Origin: Bacteroidales bacterium
GTDB taxonomy: Bacteria > Bacteroidota > Bacteroidia > Bacteroidales > F082
NCBI GenBank assembly: GCA_017549605.1
Contig: JAFYUH010000067.1
Location: 1-44,405, forward strand
DNA length: 44,405 bases
Reading direction: 5' to 3'
A program made the translations under genes and the position numbers. Positions 7,256 through 16,370 of this stretch are shown here, piece after piece; position 1 is the first letter of the stretch, and every line of letters begins with the position of its first letter. Under the pieces are notes generated by a model, which saw nothing but the letters and a program-made list of their open reading frames with translations, was not told where the DNA came from and did not search any database.

Positions 7256-8709
7256 AAAAGATAAACGACATATTAAAAAGATGTGACATCATTGAGACTG
7301 TCGGACGTGACGACAGAAGTGTCTCGGGTTTGGCTTTCGACTCTAGAAAGTCGGCTGAAGATGTGGCTTTCTTCGCGGTACGCGGAACACAAGTCGATGG
7401 TCATGACTATATTTCTAAAGCTATAGAACAAGGTTCTAGCGTCATCGTGTGCGAACGTCTTCCTGAGAATGTCAGCGATGAGGTTACTTATTATGTCGTG
7501 GAAAATACAGCCAAGGCTTTAGGTTATGCTGCTTCAGAGTTTTACGGAAGACCGTCAGAGAAATTGCGTCTCGTCGGCGTTACCGGCACTAATGGCAAGA
7601 CAACCATTGCGACTTTGCTGTACAGGCTTTTCTTTAACGCTGGATATCCTTGCGGCTTGTTGTCGACAATAGAGAATAGAATCAATAATGTTGTGGTTCC
7701 GTCGACACATACTACAGGTGATCAGCTGCAGATCAACGAGATGTTGAGAAAGATGGTCGACGCTGGATGTGAATATGCTTTTATGGAAGTCAGTTCACAT
7801 GCCGTTGATCAGGATAGAATCGCTGGACTTCGTTTCGAAGGCGGCATATTCACCAACCTCACTCATGATCATCTTGACTATCATAAGACAGTGGCGGCAT
7901 ATCGTGATGCCAAGAAGAAATTCTTTGATAATCTTGAATCATCGGCATTTGCTCTTACAAACCTCGATGACAAGAACGGCATGGTGATGCTTCAGAATAC
8001 AAAGGCAAAGAAAAAGACATATTCTTTAAGAACGGATGCTGATTTCAAAGGCGTTGTCTTGGAAAGCTATTTCGATGGTATGGAACTTAAGATCAATAGA
8101 AATAATGTGTTCACATACTTAGTCGGAAAGTTTAATGTAAGTAATTTGCTTGCGATCTTTGGCGCAGCCTCATTATTGGGAATGAATGACGACGATTTGT
8201 TAAAAGGTGTCAGCCAGCTCCAGAGCGCTCCTGGCAGATTCCAAGTCGTTCAGTCTGAAGCGGGAATAGTCGGTATCGTGGATTATGCCCATACTCCTGA
8301 TGCTTTGAAGAACGTGCTTGACACTATCAATGAGATAAGAACGCATAATGAGACTCTTATCACTATAGCAGGCGCCGGCGGCAACAGAGACGCTGCCAAG
8401 AGACCGGAGATGGCGGCTGTTGCAGTGGCGAAGAGCGACAGACTCATACTCACCAGCGACAATCCTCGTTTCGAAGAACCGGAAGAGATTATAAGACAGA
8501 TGCGTGCTGGTGTCGGCGGCGAGTATTATAATAAGGTGCTGAGCATAACAGATAGAAGAGAAGCTATCAGGACAGCTGTGGCGCTAGCGAAGAGAGGCGA
8601 TATCATCCTCGTGGCAGGAAAAGGCCATGAAGACTATCAGGATGTGAAAGGCGTGAAACATCATTTTGACGATGTTGAAGAATTGACAAAAGCATTTAAC
8701 GAAAAATAA
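7252..8709 (+). CDS. murE: UDP-MurNAc-L-Ala-D-Glu:meso-diaminopimelate ligase MurE
   Basis: The 485-residue Mur ligase adds the third amino acid of the stem peptide. The three domains are all present: N-terminal UDP-binding domain with DSRKSAED, central ATPase with GTNGKT (112-117), substrate motif STHTTGD, the HAVDQDRI region and LTHDHLDYHKT, and C-terminal domain with YAHTPDAL and the DNPR motif (403-406). DNPR is the signature of meso-DAP rather than lysine specificity, so the peptidoglycan is of the DAP type. It overlaps ftsI by four bases and ends 12 bp before mraY. Confidence 0.96.
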   Translation: MKKINDILKRCDIIETVGRDDRSVSGLAFDSRKSAEDVAFFAVRGTQVDGHDYISKAIEQGSSVIVCERLPENVSDEVTYYVVENTAKALGYAASEFYGRPSEKLRLVGVTGTNGKTTIATLLYRLFFNAGYPCGLLSTIENRINNVVVPSTHTTGDQLQINEMLRKMVDAGCEYAFMEVSSHAVDQDRIAGLRFEGGIFTNLTHDHLDYHKTVAAYRDAKKKFFDNLESSAFALTNLDDKNGMVMLQNTKAKKKTYSLRTDADFKGVVLESYFDGMELKINRNNVFTYLVGKFNVSNLLAIFGAASLLGMNDDDLLKGVSQLQSAPGRFQVVQSEAGIVGIVDYAHTPDALKNVLDTINEIRTHNETLITIAGAGGNRDAAKRPEMAAVAVAKSDRLILTSDNPRFEEPEEIIRQMRAGVGGEYYNKVLSITDRREAIRTAVALAKRGDIILVAGKGHEDYQDVKGVKHHFDDVEELTKAFNEK

Positions 8710-8721
8710 AATTATTAAAAG

Positions 8722-10002
8722 ATGTTGTATTACTTATTTGAATATCTGGATAAATGCTGCGACTTCCCTGGCGCAGGTATGTTTACATACGTAACATTCC
8801 GTGCCTTGTTCGCGATAATATTGTCATTGGTGATATCGATATGGTTCGGCAAATATTTTATCAAGTTATTGAAAAGACATCAGATATCAGAGACACAGAG
8901 AGATGAGAGCATAGATCCATTCAATACACAGAAAAAAGGCGTGCCTACAATGGGCGGTCTCATCATCATAACAGCGATCTTGATACCATGTCTCTTGATA
9001 GGTAAGTTGAAAAACACTTATATGATATTGATGATAATAACAACAATATTGTTGGGTGTTGTCGGTTTCGCTGACGATTATATCAAGACTTTCAAAAAGA
9101 AAAAAGACGGTCTCAATGGCTGGTATAAAGTAGCGGCTCAGATACTTCTCGGACTTATCGTCGGACTTACATTACGTTTCAGTCCAGCGGTGGTGATGAA
9201 TGAGAAGGTTGAGACAAAGATTGAAAACAACAAGGAAGTTGTCATCAAGACTCCAGACGTAAAGTCAACAAGAACAACTATCCCTTTTATCAAGGATAAC
9301 AACTTGAACTATTCAGATTTGTTCAGATTCTTGGGCGAGCCATATAAATATTGGGCTGGCTGGATCTTCTTCGTGGTGTTGACAGTCTTTGTCGTGACAG
9401 CGGTGTCTAACGGATCAAACCTCAATGACGGCATGGATGGCATGGCGGCGGGCAACTCGTCTATAATGGGTATCGCCATCGGAATCTTGGCGTATGTGTC
9501 AAGTAACCTCGTCATGGCGGACTATCTGAATATCATGTTTATTCCAGGCAGTGAGGAAGTCGTGGTGTTCATGTGTGCCTTCGTAGGTGCCTTGATAGGA
9601 TTCTTATGGTACAATTCATATCCTGCACAGATATTCATGGGCGACACGGGCAGCCTTACAATAGGCGGCATCATCGCTGTGTCTGCCATCATAATACATA
9701 AGGAATTGCTGCTTCCATTGATATGCGGCGTCTTCTTGTGGGAGAGCGTGTCTGTGATATTGCAGAAGTTCTATTATAAAGCAGGAAAGAGAAAAGGCGT
9801 CAAACAGCGTCTTTGGAAAAGAACGCCGGTGCATGATCATTACAGAACATCATTGGCATTGGTAGAGAAAAACGACCCTGGATGCAAGGTGATGTTCAAA
9901 GGCTCGTCTCAGCTTTATCACGAGACAAAGATAACATTCCGCTTCTGGATTATAAGCATAATACTTGCAGCAGTAGCAATATTAACATTGAAAATTAGAT
10001 AA
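8722..10002 (+). CDS. mraY: Phospho-N-acetylmuramoyl-pentapeptide transferase MraY
   Basis: This 426-residue polytopic membrane enzyme transfers phospho-MurNAc-pentapeptide to undecaprenyl phosphate, forming lipid I. Recognisable motifs are KKGVPTMGG, FADDYIKTFKKKKDGL (catalytic aspartates), NGSNLNDGMDGMAAG and FMGDTGSLTIGG, and the C-terminal region has KRTPVHDHY. A hydrophilic insertion with EKVETKIENNKEVV lies between membrane segments, making it longer than the E. coli enzyme (360 aa); Bacteroidetes MraY proteins are generally this long. It is followed after 24 bp by the truncated murD. Confidence 0.96.
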   Translation: MLYYLFEYLDKCCDFPGAGMFTYVTFRALFAIILSLVISIWFGKYFIKLLKRHQISETQRDESIDPFNTQKKGVPTMGGLIIITAILIPCLLIGKLKNTYMILMIITTILLGVVGFADDYIKTFKKKKDGLNGWYKVAAQILLGLIVGLTLRFSPAVVMNEKVETKIENNKEVVIKTPDVKSTRTTIPFIKDNNLNYSDLFRFLGEPYKYWAGWIFFVVLTVFVVTAVSNGSNLNDGMDGMAAGNSSIMGIAIGILAYVSSNLVMADYLNIMFIPGSEEVVVFMCAFVGALIGFLWYNSYPAQIFMGDTGSLTIGGIIAVSAIIIHKELLLPLICGVFLWESVSVILQKFYYKAGKRKGVKQRLWKRTPVHDHYRTSLALVEKNDPGCKVMFKGSSQLYHETKITFRFWIISIILAAVAILTLKIR

Positions 10003-10025
10003 CGATATATAATACACTAGATATT

Positions 10026-10574
10026 ATGACATTAGAACAATTGGCAAAGCAAGGTAGAAGAACAGCTACAATGACAACAGCTGCTACTATCACATCAAAA
10101 ATGAGTCAGATAAGAAAAGAAAGCATCAGACAGGCTTTCTGTGATTTTGAAAATGTGAAATATAGATATGAATATGTTGACGTCGTTGATGGTGTTACAT
10201 ATTATGATGACTCAGCGGCATCTTCAACAGAGGCTACTTGGTTCTCATTCGACAATATGCATCAGCCAGTGATATGGATCACTTATGGCAACAACAACGA
10301 TTGCGAAGACTTGATAGTTCAGGTAAAGAGACATGTCAAGGCTATAATATGTATTGGCAATAACACAGAAAAGATCCATAGGGTTTATGATGATATCTTG
10401 AAGGACAATGTCGTCGACTGTGACTCTTTGGCTAAGGCTGTGAGATTGGCTTCTGTTATGGCAGAGTCTGGCGATAGCGTGATGCTTTCTCCTGCTACAT
10501 ATGCTAATTCTGACTATGACTCATATATGGACAGAGGCAACGATTTCAAACAATTGGTTTATTCTTTAAAATAA
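10026..10574 (+). CDS. Truncated MurD: C-terminal Mur-ligase domain only, motifs degenerate
   Basis: The 182-residue ORF lies exactly where Bacteroidetes carry murD (between mraY and ftsW). Residues from about 28 onward align by eye with the C-terminal third of MurD: IRKESIRQAFCDFENVKYRYEYV, then VDGVTYYDDSAASST, then GDSVMLSPATYANSD and YMDRGNDFKQLV. A full MurD is about 440 residues; the UDP-MurNAc-Ala domain and the ATPase domain with GTNGKT are absent. The remaining domain has lost the DSKATN motif (DDSAASS at 61-67, lysine replaced) and SPACASFD (SPATYANSD at 155-163). The frame is open with no stop, and spacing to both neighbours is short (24 and 5 bp), so it is probably still translated. 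It cannot be a D-Glu ligase alone. It may be a decaying pseudogene or a kept structural domain. Confidence 0.8.
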   Translation: MTLEQLAKQGRRTATMTTAATITSKMSQIRKESIRQAFCDFENVKYRYEYVDVVDGVTYYDDSAASSTEATWFSFDNMHQPVIWITYGNNNDCEDLIVQVKRHVKAIICIGNNTEKIHRVYDDILKDNVVDCDSLAKAVRLASVMAESGDSVMLSPATYANSDYDSYMDRGNDFKQLVYSLK

Positions 10575-10579
10575 AAATA

Positions 10580-11788
10580 ATGAAACTGTTTAATAAGATA
10601 TTTCAAGGAGACCGGGTCATCTGGATGATTGTTGCCATGTTGACTTTGGTATCGCTGTTGGCTGTATATAGCGCGACGGCCACCTATGCCAATGTGAAAT
10701 ACGGCGGCAGCAATACACACGCCTTGTTGCGTCATGCTGTGACGTTAGCATTGGGTCTGGTTGCTGTGTATGCGTCTCATCGATTGAAATATACTTATTA
10801 TTCTAAATTGTTTCAGATCGCATTCTGGGTCTCGATTCCTTTGTTGGCTTATACGTTGTTTCGTGGGGCTGACTATAACGATGCGAAACGTGTAGTTGAG
10901 ATTTTCGGCATTTCGTTTCAGAGTAGCGATTTCGCCAAGATAGCTCTTATGGGTTATCTGGCAAGAGAACTGACTATAAGACAGGACGAGATAAAGAGTT
11001 TCAAAAGCGCTTTTATTCCATTGATGTTGCCGGTCCTGGTGATAGTGGGTCTGATATTCCCAGAGAACTTCTCAACAGCGGGTATCTTGTTCGCCAGTTG
11101 CATGGTGCTCTTGTTTGTTGGAAGAATCAATATGAAATATCTTGCTATATTCTTGGCTGGAGCTTTGGTCATCATGAGCATATATATAATAATAGTGTTG
11201 AACGTTGCAGAAGATAAAGGTAGGACAGGAGTTTGGGTTCAACGTATAGAGAGTTTCGTTGAGAAATTCAAGAAAGATGAAGATAAAAGCGTTGAAGATA
11301 TTGCTAGAGAAGAGAATGCCGAAGACTTTCAGGCGATACAGTCTAAGATTGCCATTGCTGGCGGCGGATTGTTGGGAAAAGCACCGGGAAGAAGCACTCA
11401 GCGTAACTATCTTCCACACCCATATTCTGATTTTATATTTGCCATTATCGTAGAGGAATATGGTTTGCTGGGTGGTGCCTTCGTGGTATTGCTTTATCTT
11501 ATATTACTATATCGAGCCATTCGGATTATGGTCACGATACCGCAGTCGTTCGGCGGTTTCGTGGCTTTCGGTCTGGCGTTCATGCTGGTGATGCAGGCCA
11601 TGGTGAATATGGGCGTCGCTACTGGAATATTCCCTGTGACGGGACAGCCGCTGCCGTTCGTGAGCATGGGCGGAACGTCGCTGCTGTTTACAGGCTGTGC
11701 CTTTGGAATAATATTGAGTGTATCAAAAGAAATAGATAAGATAAATGAAAGAAAAAATGAACTCACAACAACCGAAAGTGATAATTAG
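10580..11788 (+). CDS. ftsW: Septal peptidoglycan polymerase FtsW (SEDS family)
   Basis: A 402-residue polytopic membrane protein of the RodA/FtsW/SpoVE family, which polymerises lipid II at the septum together with FtsI. It has around ten hydrophobic segments, a long periplasmic loop with an acidic/basic insert (EKFKKDEDKSVEDIAREE), the family block GGGLLGKAPGRSTQRNYLPHPYSDFIFAII and the C-terminal GQPLPFVSMGGTSLLF. Position between the murD remnant and murG favours FtsW over RodA. The end overlaps the murG start. Confidence 0.94.
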   Translation: MKLFNKIFQGDRVIWMIVAMLTLVSLLAVYSATATYANVKYGGSNTHALLRHAVTLALGLVAVYASHRLKYTYYSKLFQIAFWVSIPLLAYTLFRGADYNDAKRVVEIFGISFQSSDFAKIALMGYLARELTIRQDEIKSFKSAFIPLMLPVLVIVGLIFPENFSTAGILFASCMVLLFVGRINMKYLAIFLAGALVIMSIYIIIVLNVAEDKGRTGVWVQRIESFVEKFKKDEDKSVEDIAREENAEDFQAIQSKIAIAGGGLLGKAPGRSTQRNYLPHPYSDFIFAIIVEEYGLLGGAFVVLLYLILLYRAIRIMVTIPQSFGGFVAFGLAFMLVMQAMVNMGVATGIFPVTGQPLPFVSMGGTSLLFTGCAFGIILSVSKEIDKINERKNELTTTESDN

Positions 11789-12869
11789 TGGCGGTGGTAC
11801 AGGAGGTCATATCTTTCCTGCTATAGCAATCGCCGACAGTCTGAAGAAACGTTATCCTCAGGCTGAGATACTTTTTATAGGTGCCAAGAACCGTATGGAG
11901 ATGGATAGAGTGCCGAAGGCCGGTTATCCTATAGAGGGATTGTGGATTAGCGGATTTAAAAGAGAACTTTCATTGGATAATCTCAGCTTTCCTTTCAAGC
12001 TTATCAGCAGTATGATAAACGCAAGAAGGATATTGAAGAGATTCAGACCTGATGTGGTGATAGGCGTGGGAGGATTCGCTAGCGGCCCTACTATGAAGAC
12101 TGCCGCCTCGATGAACATACCTATCGTGATACAAGAACAGAATTCCTATCCGGGAATAACAAATAAGATAGTAGCTAAGAAAGCCGCCAAGATATGCGTG
12201 GCTTACGACAATATGGAACAGTGGTTCCCTAAAGATAAAATAGTCTTGACTGGTAATCCGTTGAGAAATAATATAGTCCCGATGGATGACAGAAGAGACG
12301 AAGGCGTGAAGTTCTTTGGCCTCTACCCTGAAAAGAAAACGATATTGTTGGTCGGCGGAAGCCAGGGCGCTCTTGGAATCAACAGAGGCATCTCTGCACA
12401 GCTCGCTTCTTTTAAGGAAAATGACTATCAGATGATATGGCAGACCGGTAATCATTATTACGAAAAGGCTCTTAAGGAAGTGGAGGAAAACGGACTTCAG
12501 GACAGAATAAAATGCACTGTCTTCATCGATAGAATGGACCTCGCTTACGCTGCGGCTGACGTGGTCATCTCTCGTGCCGGCGCGATGTCGATATCAGAGC
12601 TCTCTCTGCTCCATAAGGCGGTGGTGTTCGTGCCGCTACCTACAGCAGCAGAGGACCATCAGACTAAGAACGCGATGAGTCTCGTGAATGCCGACGCTGC
12701 TATGATAGTGAAGAACTCGGAGACAGAGAAAGAACTGCTTCCTGCGGTATTCGGCTTGTTGGGTGATGTCGACAAGCAAAATGAAATGAAAGGCAATATC
12801 GCTAAGTTCGCTAGACCTAATGCGGCAGAGGATATTGTAGATCAGATAGAAATGATATTGAATAAATAA
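11757..12869 (+). CDS. murG: UDP-GlcNAc:lipid I N-acetylglucosamine transferase MurG
   Basis: This 370-residue GT28 glycosyltransferase converts lipid I to lipid II on the inner membrane face. It shows the N-terminal ISGGGTGGHIFPAIAIAD, the VVIGVGGFASGP and QEQNSYPGITNKI blocks, GGSQGALGIN at the domain junction and the C-terminal nucleotide-sugar site with SRAGAMSISEL and PLPTAAEDHQ. The ATG at 11757 is preferred because family members begin 5-8 residues before the GGGTGGH block; an in-frame ATG at 11745 is also possible. Either start overlaps ftsW. Confidence 0.95.
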   Translation: MNSQQPKVIISGGGTGGHIFPAIAIADSLKKRYPQAEILFIGAKNRMEMDRVPKAGYPIEGLWISGFKRELSLDNLSFPFKLISSMINARRILKRFRPDVVIGVGGFASGPTMKTAASMNIPIVIQEQNSYPGITNKIVAKKAAKICVAYDNMEQWFPKDKIVLTGNPLRNNIVPMDDRRDEGVKFFGLYPEKKTILLVGGSQGALGINRGISAQLASFKENDYQMIWQTGNHYYEKALKEVEENGLQDRIKCTVFIDRMDLAYAAADVVISRAGAMSISELSLLHKAVVFVPLPTAAEDHQTKNAMSLVNADAAMIVKNSETEKELLPAVFGLLGDVDKQNEMKGNIAKFARPNAAEDIVDQIEMILNK

Positions 12870-12877
12870 TATTTGTC

Positions 12878-14227
12878 ATGAATAAGATTGCTAAACAAAA
12901 CATATATTTCTTGGGTATAGGTGGCATAGGAATGAGTGCCTTGGCTCGTTATTTCTATAACAAAGGATGTCAGGTGTCGGGTTATGACAAGACACCGTCG
13001 CCATTGACCAAGAAGTTGGAAGAAGAAGGCATTCTTATTCATTACGAAGACTATCCTGCATTGATACCTGAGAATGTGGATCTCGTGATACTCACTCCGG
13101 CGATACCTTCGGATTCTAAGGAACTCGCTTATCTTCGTGAAAAGGGCGTGAGGATAATAAAACGCGCTCAGGTGTTGGGTGAGATATCTCGTCAGTGCGA
13201 CACTGTGGCTGTCGCTGGCAGTCATGGCAAGACAACCGTTACATCATTGGTATCGCATCTTTTGCATTATGCCCAGAAACCGATGTCGGCTTTCATAGGC
13301 GGCATAGCAAAGAATATAAACAGCAATGTGATTATCGGTGATGAAAACGATGAGGTAGTTGTCATGGAGGCTGATGAATTCGACAGGTCATTCTTGCAGA
13401 TAACACCCTATATCAGCATTGTGACATCAATAGATGCGGATCATCTCGATATCTATGGCGATGAAGAGCAAGTCGTTGAGGCTTTCAACCAATTCGTTGA
13501 CAAGACAAAGTCTGATGGCGTGGTGATATGTAATAGCGCATTGCCTATAGTCACAGATAGAAAGAAACTTACTTACGGCTTGAAAGACGCCGACGTGATG
13601 GCTCGTAACATAAGGGTGGTAGACGGCATGACGAGATTCTCTGTCGTGACATCGGAAGGGATGGACTTTGGAGAATATAAGATGCAGCTCTTTGGCGAGC
13701 ATAATGTCATGAATGCCTTGTCGGCTATCATGGCATGTCTGCAGCTTCATGTCGATATGAAAACCATAAGAGAAGGCCTCGCTGCTTTCCAAGGAGTGGC
13801 TCGTCGTTTCGACATAAGAGTCAAGGATGAGAAGGTGTGCTATATCGACGATTACGCTCATCATCCAGAAGAGATAAAGGCCTCGTTGAAAGCGGTCAAG
13901 ACGATATTCCCTGATAAGAAACTGACTTTGGTGTTCCAGCCTCATCTCTTTTCAAGAACCAACGACTTCATGGATGGATTCGCAGAGGCGCTGTCGCTCG
14001 CCGATCAGTTGCTGCTGATGGAGATTTATCCGGCTCGCGAAAAGCCGATGCCTGGAGTGACGTCATCGGTCTTGCTTGAGAAAATCACTTGCAAGAAAAA
14101 GCAGATATGCCAGAAGGAAGATCTTCTTGATACGATAAAGAAAATAAAACCAGAACTTATTGTGACAATGGGAGCTGGCGACATCGACCGTTTTGTGCCA
14201 CAAATAGAAACATTGCTTAAGTCATGA
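12878..14227 (+). CDS. murC: UDP-N-acetylmuramate:L-alanine ligase MurC
   Basis: The 449-residue first Mur ligase adds L-alanine to UDP-MurNAc. Motifs in order: GIGGIGMSALARYFY (UDP site), AGSHGKTTVTSL (P-loop), EADEFDRSFLQI, ITSIDADHLDIYG-like SIVTSIDADHLDIYG, and C-terminal YIDDYAHHPEEIKASL and FQPHLFSRTNDF. Length is normal. It follows murG after 8 bp and overlaps ftsQ by four bases. All three Mur-ligase domains are intact, in contrast to the murD position upstream. Confidence 0.96.
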   Translation: MNKIAKQNIYFLGIGGIGMSALARYFYNKGCQVSGYDKTPSPLTKKLEEEGILIHYEDYPALIPENVDLVILTPAIPSDSKELAYLREKGVRIIKRAQVLGEISRQCDTVAVAGSHGKTTVTSLVSHLLHYAQKPMSAFIGGIAKNINSNVIIGDENDEVVVMEADEFDRSFLQITPYISIVTSIDADHLDIYGDEEQVVEAFNQFVDKTKSDGVVICNSALPIVTDRKKLTYGLKDADVMARNIRVVDGMTRFSVVTSEGMDFGEYKMQLFGEHNVMNALSAIMACLQLHVDMKTIREGLAAFQGVARRFDIRVKDEKVCYIDDYAHHPEEIKASLKAVKTIFPDKKLTLVFQPHLFSRTNDFMDGFAEALSLADQLLLMEIYPAREKPMPGVTSSVLLEKITCKKKQICQKEDLLDTIKKIKPELIVTMGAGDIDRFVPQIETLLKS

Positions 14228-15009
14228 GAAAAGTCCTTAACATATTAGTACTCGTATTGACGCTGTCGGCATTGATTGCATTGTCGGTGTATTGCGCCTA
14301 CGATCATTTCCATGATAATCTTAAAGATGTCAACCTGGAAATCTCAAGGAAGACCGAGAAAGGATTTGTGGATTATGACAAGACTTATAAGATGATACTC
14401 GACATCTGTGATACGGCGAATAACTATCAGGTCAATATGATAGACGTCGATTCTGTCTTGAATGCTTTGAACGCTAATCCTTGGATTATCAAAGCTGAAG
14501 CAAATATAAATCTCAAAGCATATCTCGACGTTGAGATAACAGAGTGCGAACCTATTGCTCGTATATATGGCAAAAACGGAAAATCGGTATATGTCGACGA
14601 TGAAGGAAATCTTTATCCAAGCAGCAGTCAGTATGTTCCACGCCTCCTGATTGCTAGTGGACTTGGCTTCCCTGCCGACAAGTTGGGCAACGTCAATGAT
14701 GAGCATTATGCTAATACGGAGTTGCCTCAGACATTCGGTCTTATAAAGGAAGTTTTAAGTGATGATTACGCCAAAAAATGTGTCAGACAGATTCATTATG
14801 ACAAGAAGAAAAATTACATTTTTTCAGTAAATAACACGAATATTATTGTTATCTTTGGCGATGTTAATTATACTGGAGAAAAGTTGTTGAAAATGAAGCA
14901 TTTCTTTGATAAAATGCAAGGAAATCCTGAACTTGATAACTATAAAGAAATAAATTTGAATTATAAAAACCAAGTAGTTTGTACCAAAATAAAAAATAAG
15001 AAAATATGA
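14224..15009 (+). CDS. ftsQ: Cell division protein FtsQ
   Basis: A 261-residue bitopic protein with a short N-terminus, one membrane segment (residues about 5-24) and a periplasmic part. After the membrane segment come a POTRA-like region containing NANPWIIKAEANINLKAYLDVEI and the FtsQ domain with the typical block EPIARIYGKNGKSVYVDDEG. Divergent in sequence, as FtsQ usually is in Bacteroidetes, but topology, size and position between murC and ftsA support it. It overlaps both murC and ftsA by four bases. Confidence 0.88.
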   Translation: MRKVLNILVLVLTLSALIALSVYCAYDHFHDNLKDVNLEISRKTEKGFVDYDKTYKMILDICDTANNYQVNMIDVDSVLNALNANPWIIKAEANINLKAYLDVEITECEPIARIYGKNGKSVYVDDEGNLYPSSSQYVPRLLIASGLGFPADKLGNVNDEHYANTELPQTFGLIKEVLSDDYAKKCVRQIHYDKKKNYIFSVNNTNIIVIFGDVNYTGEKLLKMKHFFDKMQGNPELDNYKEINLNYKNQVVCTKIKNKKI

Positions 15010-16361
15010 GTGATCCTGTATATATAGTTGGTCTGGATATCGGCACGACAAAAATTGCCTGTATCGTTGGCGAGAAAATGCCTAATGGAAAAATAGAGAT
15101 ACGCGGTTACGGCAAGACAGAGTCAACCGGCGTGAAAAGAGGTATGGTCTTTAATATCGAAGAGACCGTAGATGCTATCAAACGCGCTGTCGCTGAAGCG
15201 TCGGAACAGTCAAAGGTTGAAATTAAAAGCGTCAATGTCGGTATAGCAGGTCATCATATCAAGAGCCTTCAACATCGTGGCGTGTTGATCAGAGAGAATG
15301 CTGATGTTGAAATATCAGATCAGGAACTCGATAAATTGAGACAAGATATGTATAAGATTGGTGTCTCTCCAGGTGAAGAGATTATCAATGTTATACCTCA
15401 AGAATATATCGTTGATGGTGAAGTCGGCGTACGTCCTAAAGGTATGGTGGGTAATAAGATTGAAGCTAACTTCCATGTCATCATCGGACAGACTTCAGCT
15501 GTTAAGAACATCATCAAATGTATAGAACATGCAGGTCTCGAGATGGAGAATATGATACTCGAACCTATAGCATCTGCTGCTGCAGTGCTCGGCGAAGATG
15601 AAAAAGAAGCTGGCGTAGCTATCGTCGATATTGGTGGTGGTACAACAGACATCGCTGTGTTCTATGACTCAATAATTTACCATACAGCTGTTATTCCTTT
15701 CGGAGGTAATATCATAACAGAAGATATCCGTCAAGGCTGCTCAATCATCAAGAAGCACGCTGAAGAAATCAAGGTTAAGTTCGGTTCTGCAGTGGCAAGC
15801 GAAAACAGCGAAGACGAAGTGGTTTCAATTCCAGGAATACGCGGACGTGAACCAAAAGAGATTTCTTTCAAGAACTTGGCAAACATCATCCAGGCTCGTC
15901 TTGAAGAGATATTCGACCTCGTGAACTTTGAAATTCAAAAAGTTAACTCAGAACATAAACTCATAGCAGGTATCGTTCTTACTGGTGGCGGCGCTATGAT
16001 GAAACATATCCGTCAACTCGCTGAGTTCAAGACAGGACTCGAAGTAAGATTGGGTTATCCTAATGAATATCTTGCAAACGAGACATCAGAAGATTTGGCA
16101 AGTCCTTTATATTCAACAGGTATCGGTCTCGTGATAGAAGGTATCGCTAAATATGAAAACGACCTTAGAAGAGGCAAGAGCGAAGGCATCGCAAACGGAC
16201 CTGTCAAAAGTGTAGTGGCAGATACTGCTAACAATGTTAATGTAGAAGATGAAGAAGAAGGCGAAACAAGAACAAGTAACTTCTCACTCGGTAGCATTAT
16301 CACTACAATATCAAAGATCTTCAAATCAGAAAACTTAGACAAGGATATTACAGACAAATAA
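15006..16361 (+). CDS. ftsA: Cell division protein FtsA
   Basis: The 451-residue actin-like ATPase tethers FtsZ to the membrane. The N-terminal phosphate loop is GLDIGTTKIACIVG, the 1C domain includes INVIPQEYIVDGEVGVRPKGM, the second phosphate loop is AIVDIGGGTTDIAVF and the adenosine motif is IVLTGGGAMMKHI. After about residue 390 a variable acidic linker (VEDEEEGETRTS) leads to a C-terminal amphipathic stretch (SLGSIITTISKIFKSE) that would bind membrane. Stop is 9 bp before ftsZ. Confidence 0.95.
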   Translation: MSDPVYIVGLDIGTTKIACIVGEKMPNGKIEIRGYGKTESTGVKRGMVFNIEETVDAIKRAVAEASEQSKVEIKSVNVGIAGHHIKSLQHRGVLIRENADVEISDQELDKLRQDMYKIGVSPGEEIINVIPQEYIVDGEVGVRPKGMVGNKIEANFHVIIGQTSAVKNIIKCIEHAGLEMENMILEPIASAAAVLGEDEKEAGVAIVDIGGGTTDIAVFYDSIIYHTAVIPFGGNIITEDIRQGCSIIKKHAEEIKVKFGSAVASENSEDEVVSIPGIRGREPKEISFKNLANIIQARLEEIFDLVNFEIQKVNSEHKLIAGIVLTGGGAMMKHIRQLAEFKTGLEVRLGYPNEYLANETSEDLASPLYSTGIGLVIEGIAKYENDLRRGKSEGIANGPVKSVVADTANNVNVEDEEEGETRTSNFSLGSIITTISKIFKSENLDKDITDK

Positions 16362-16370
16362 TAAATAACT

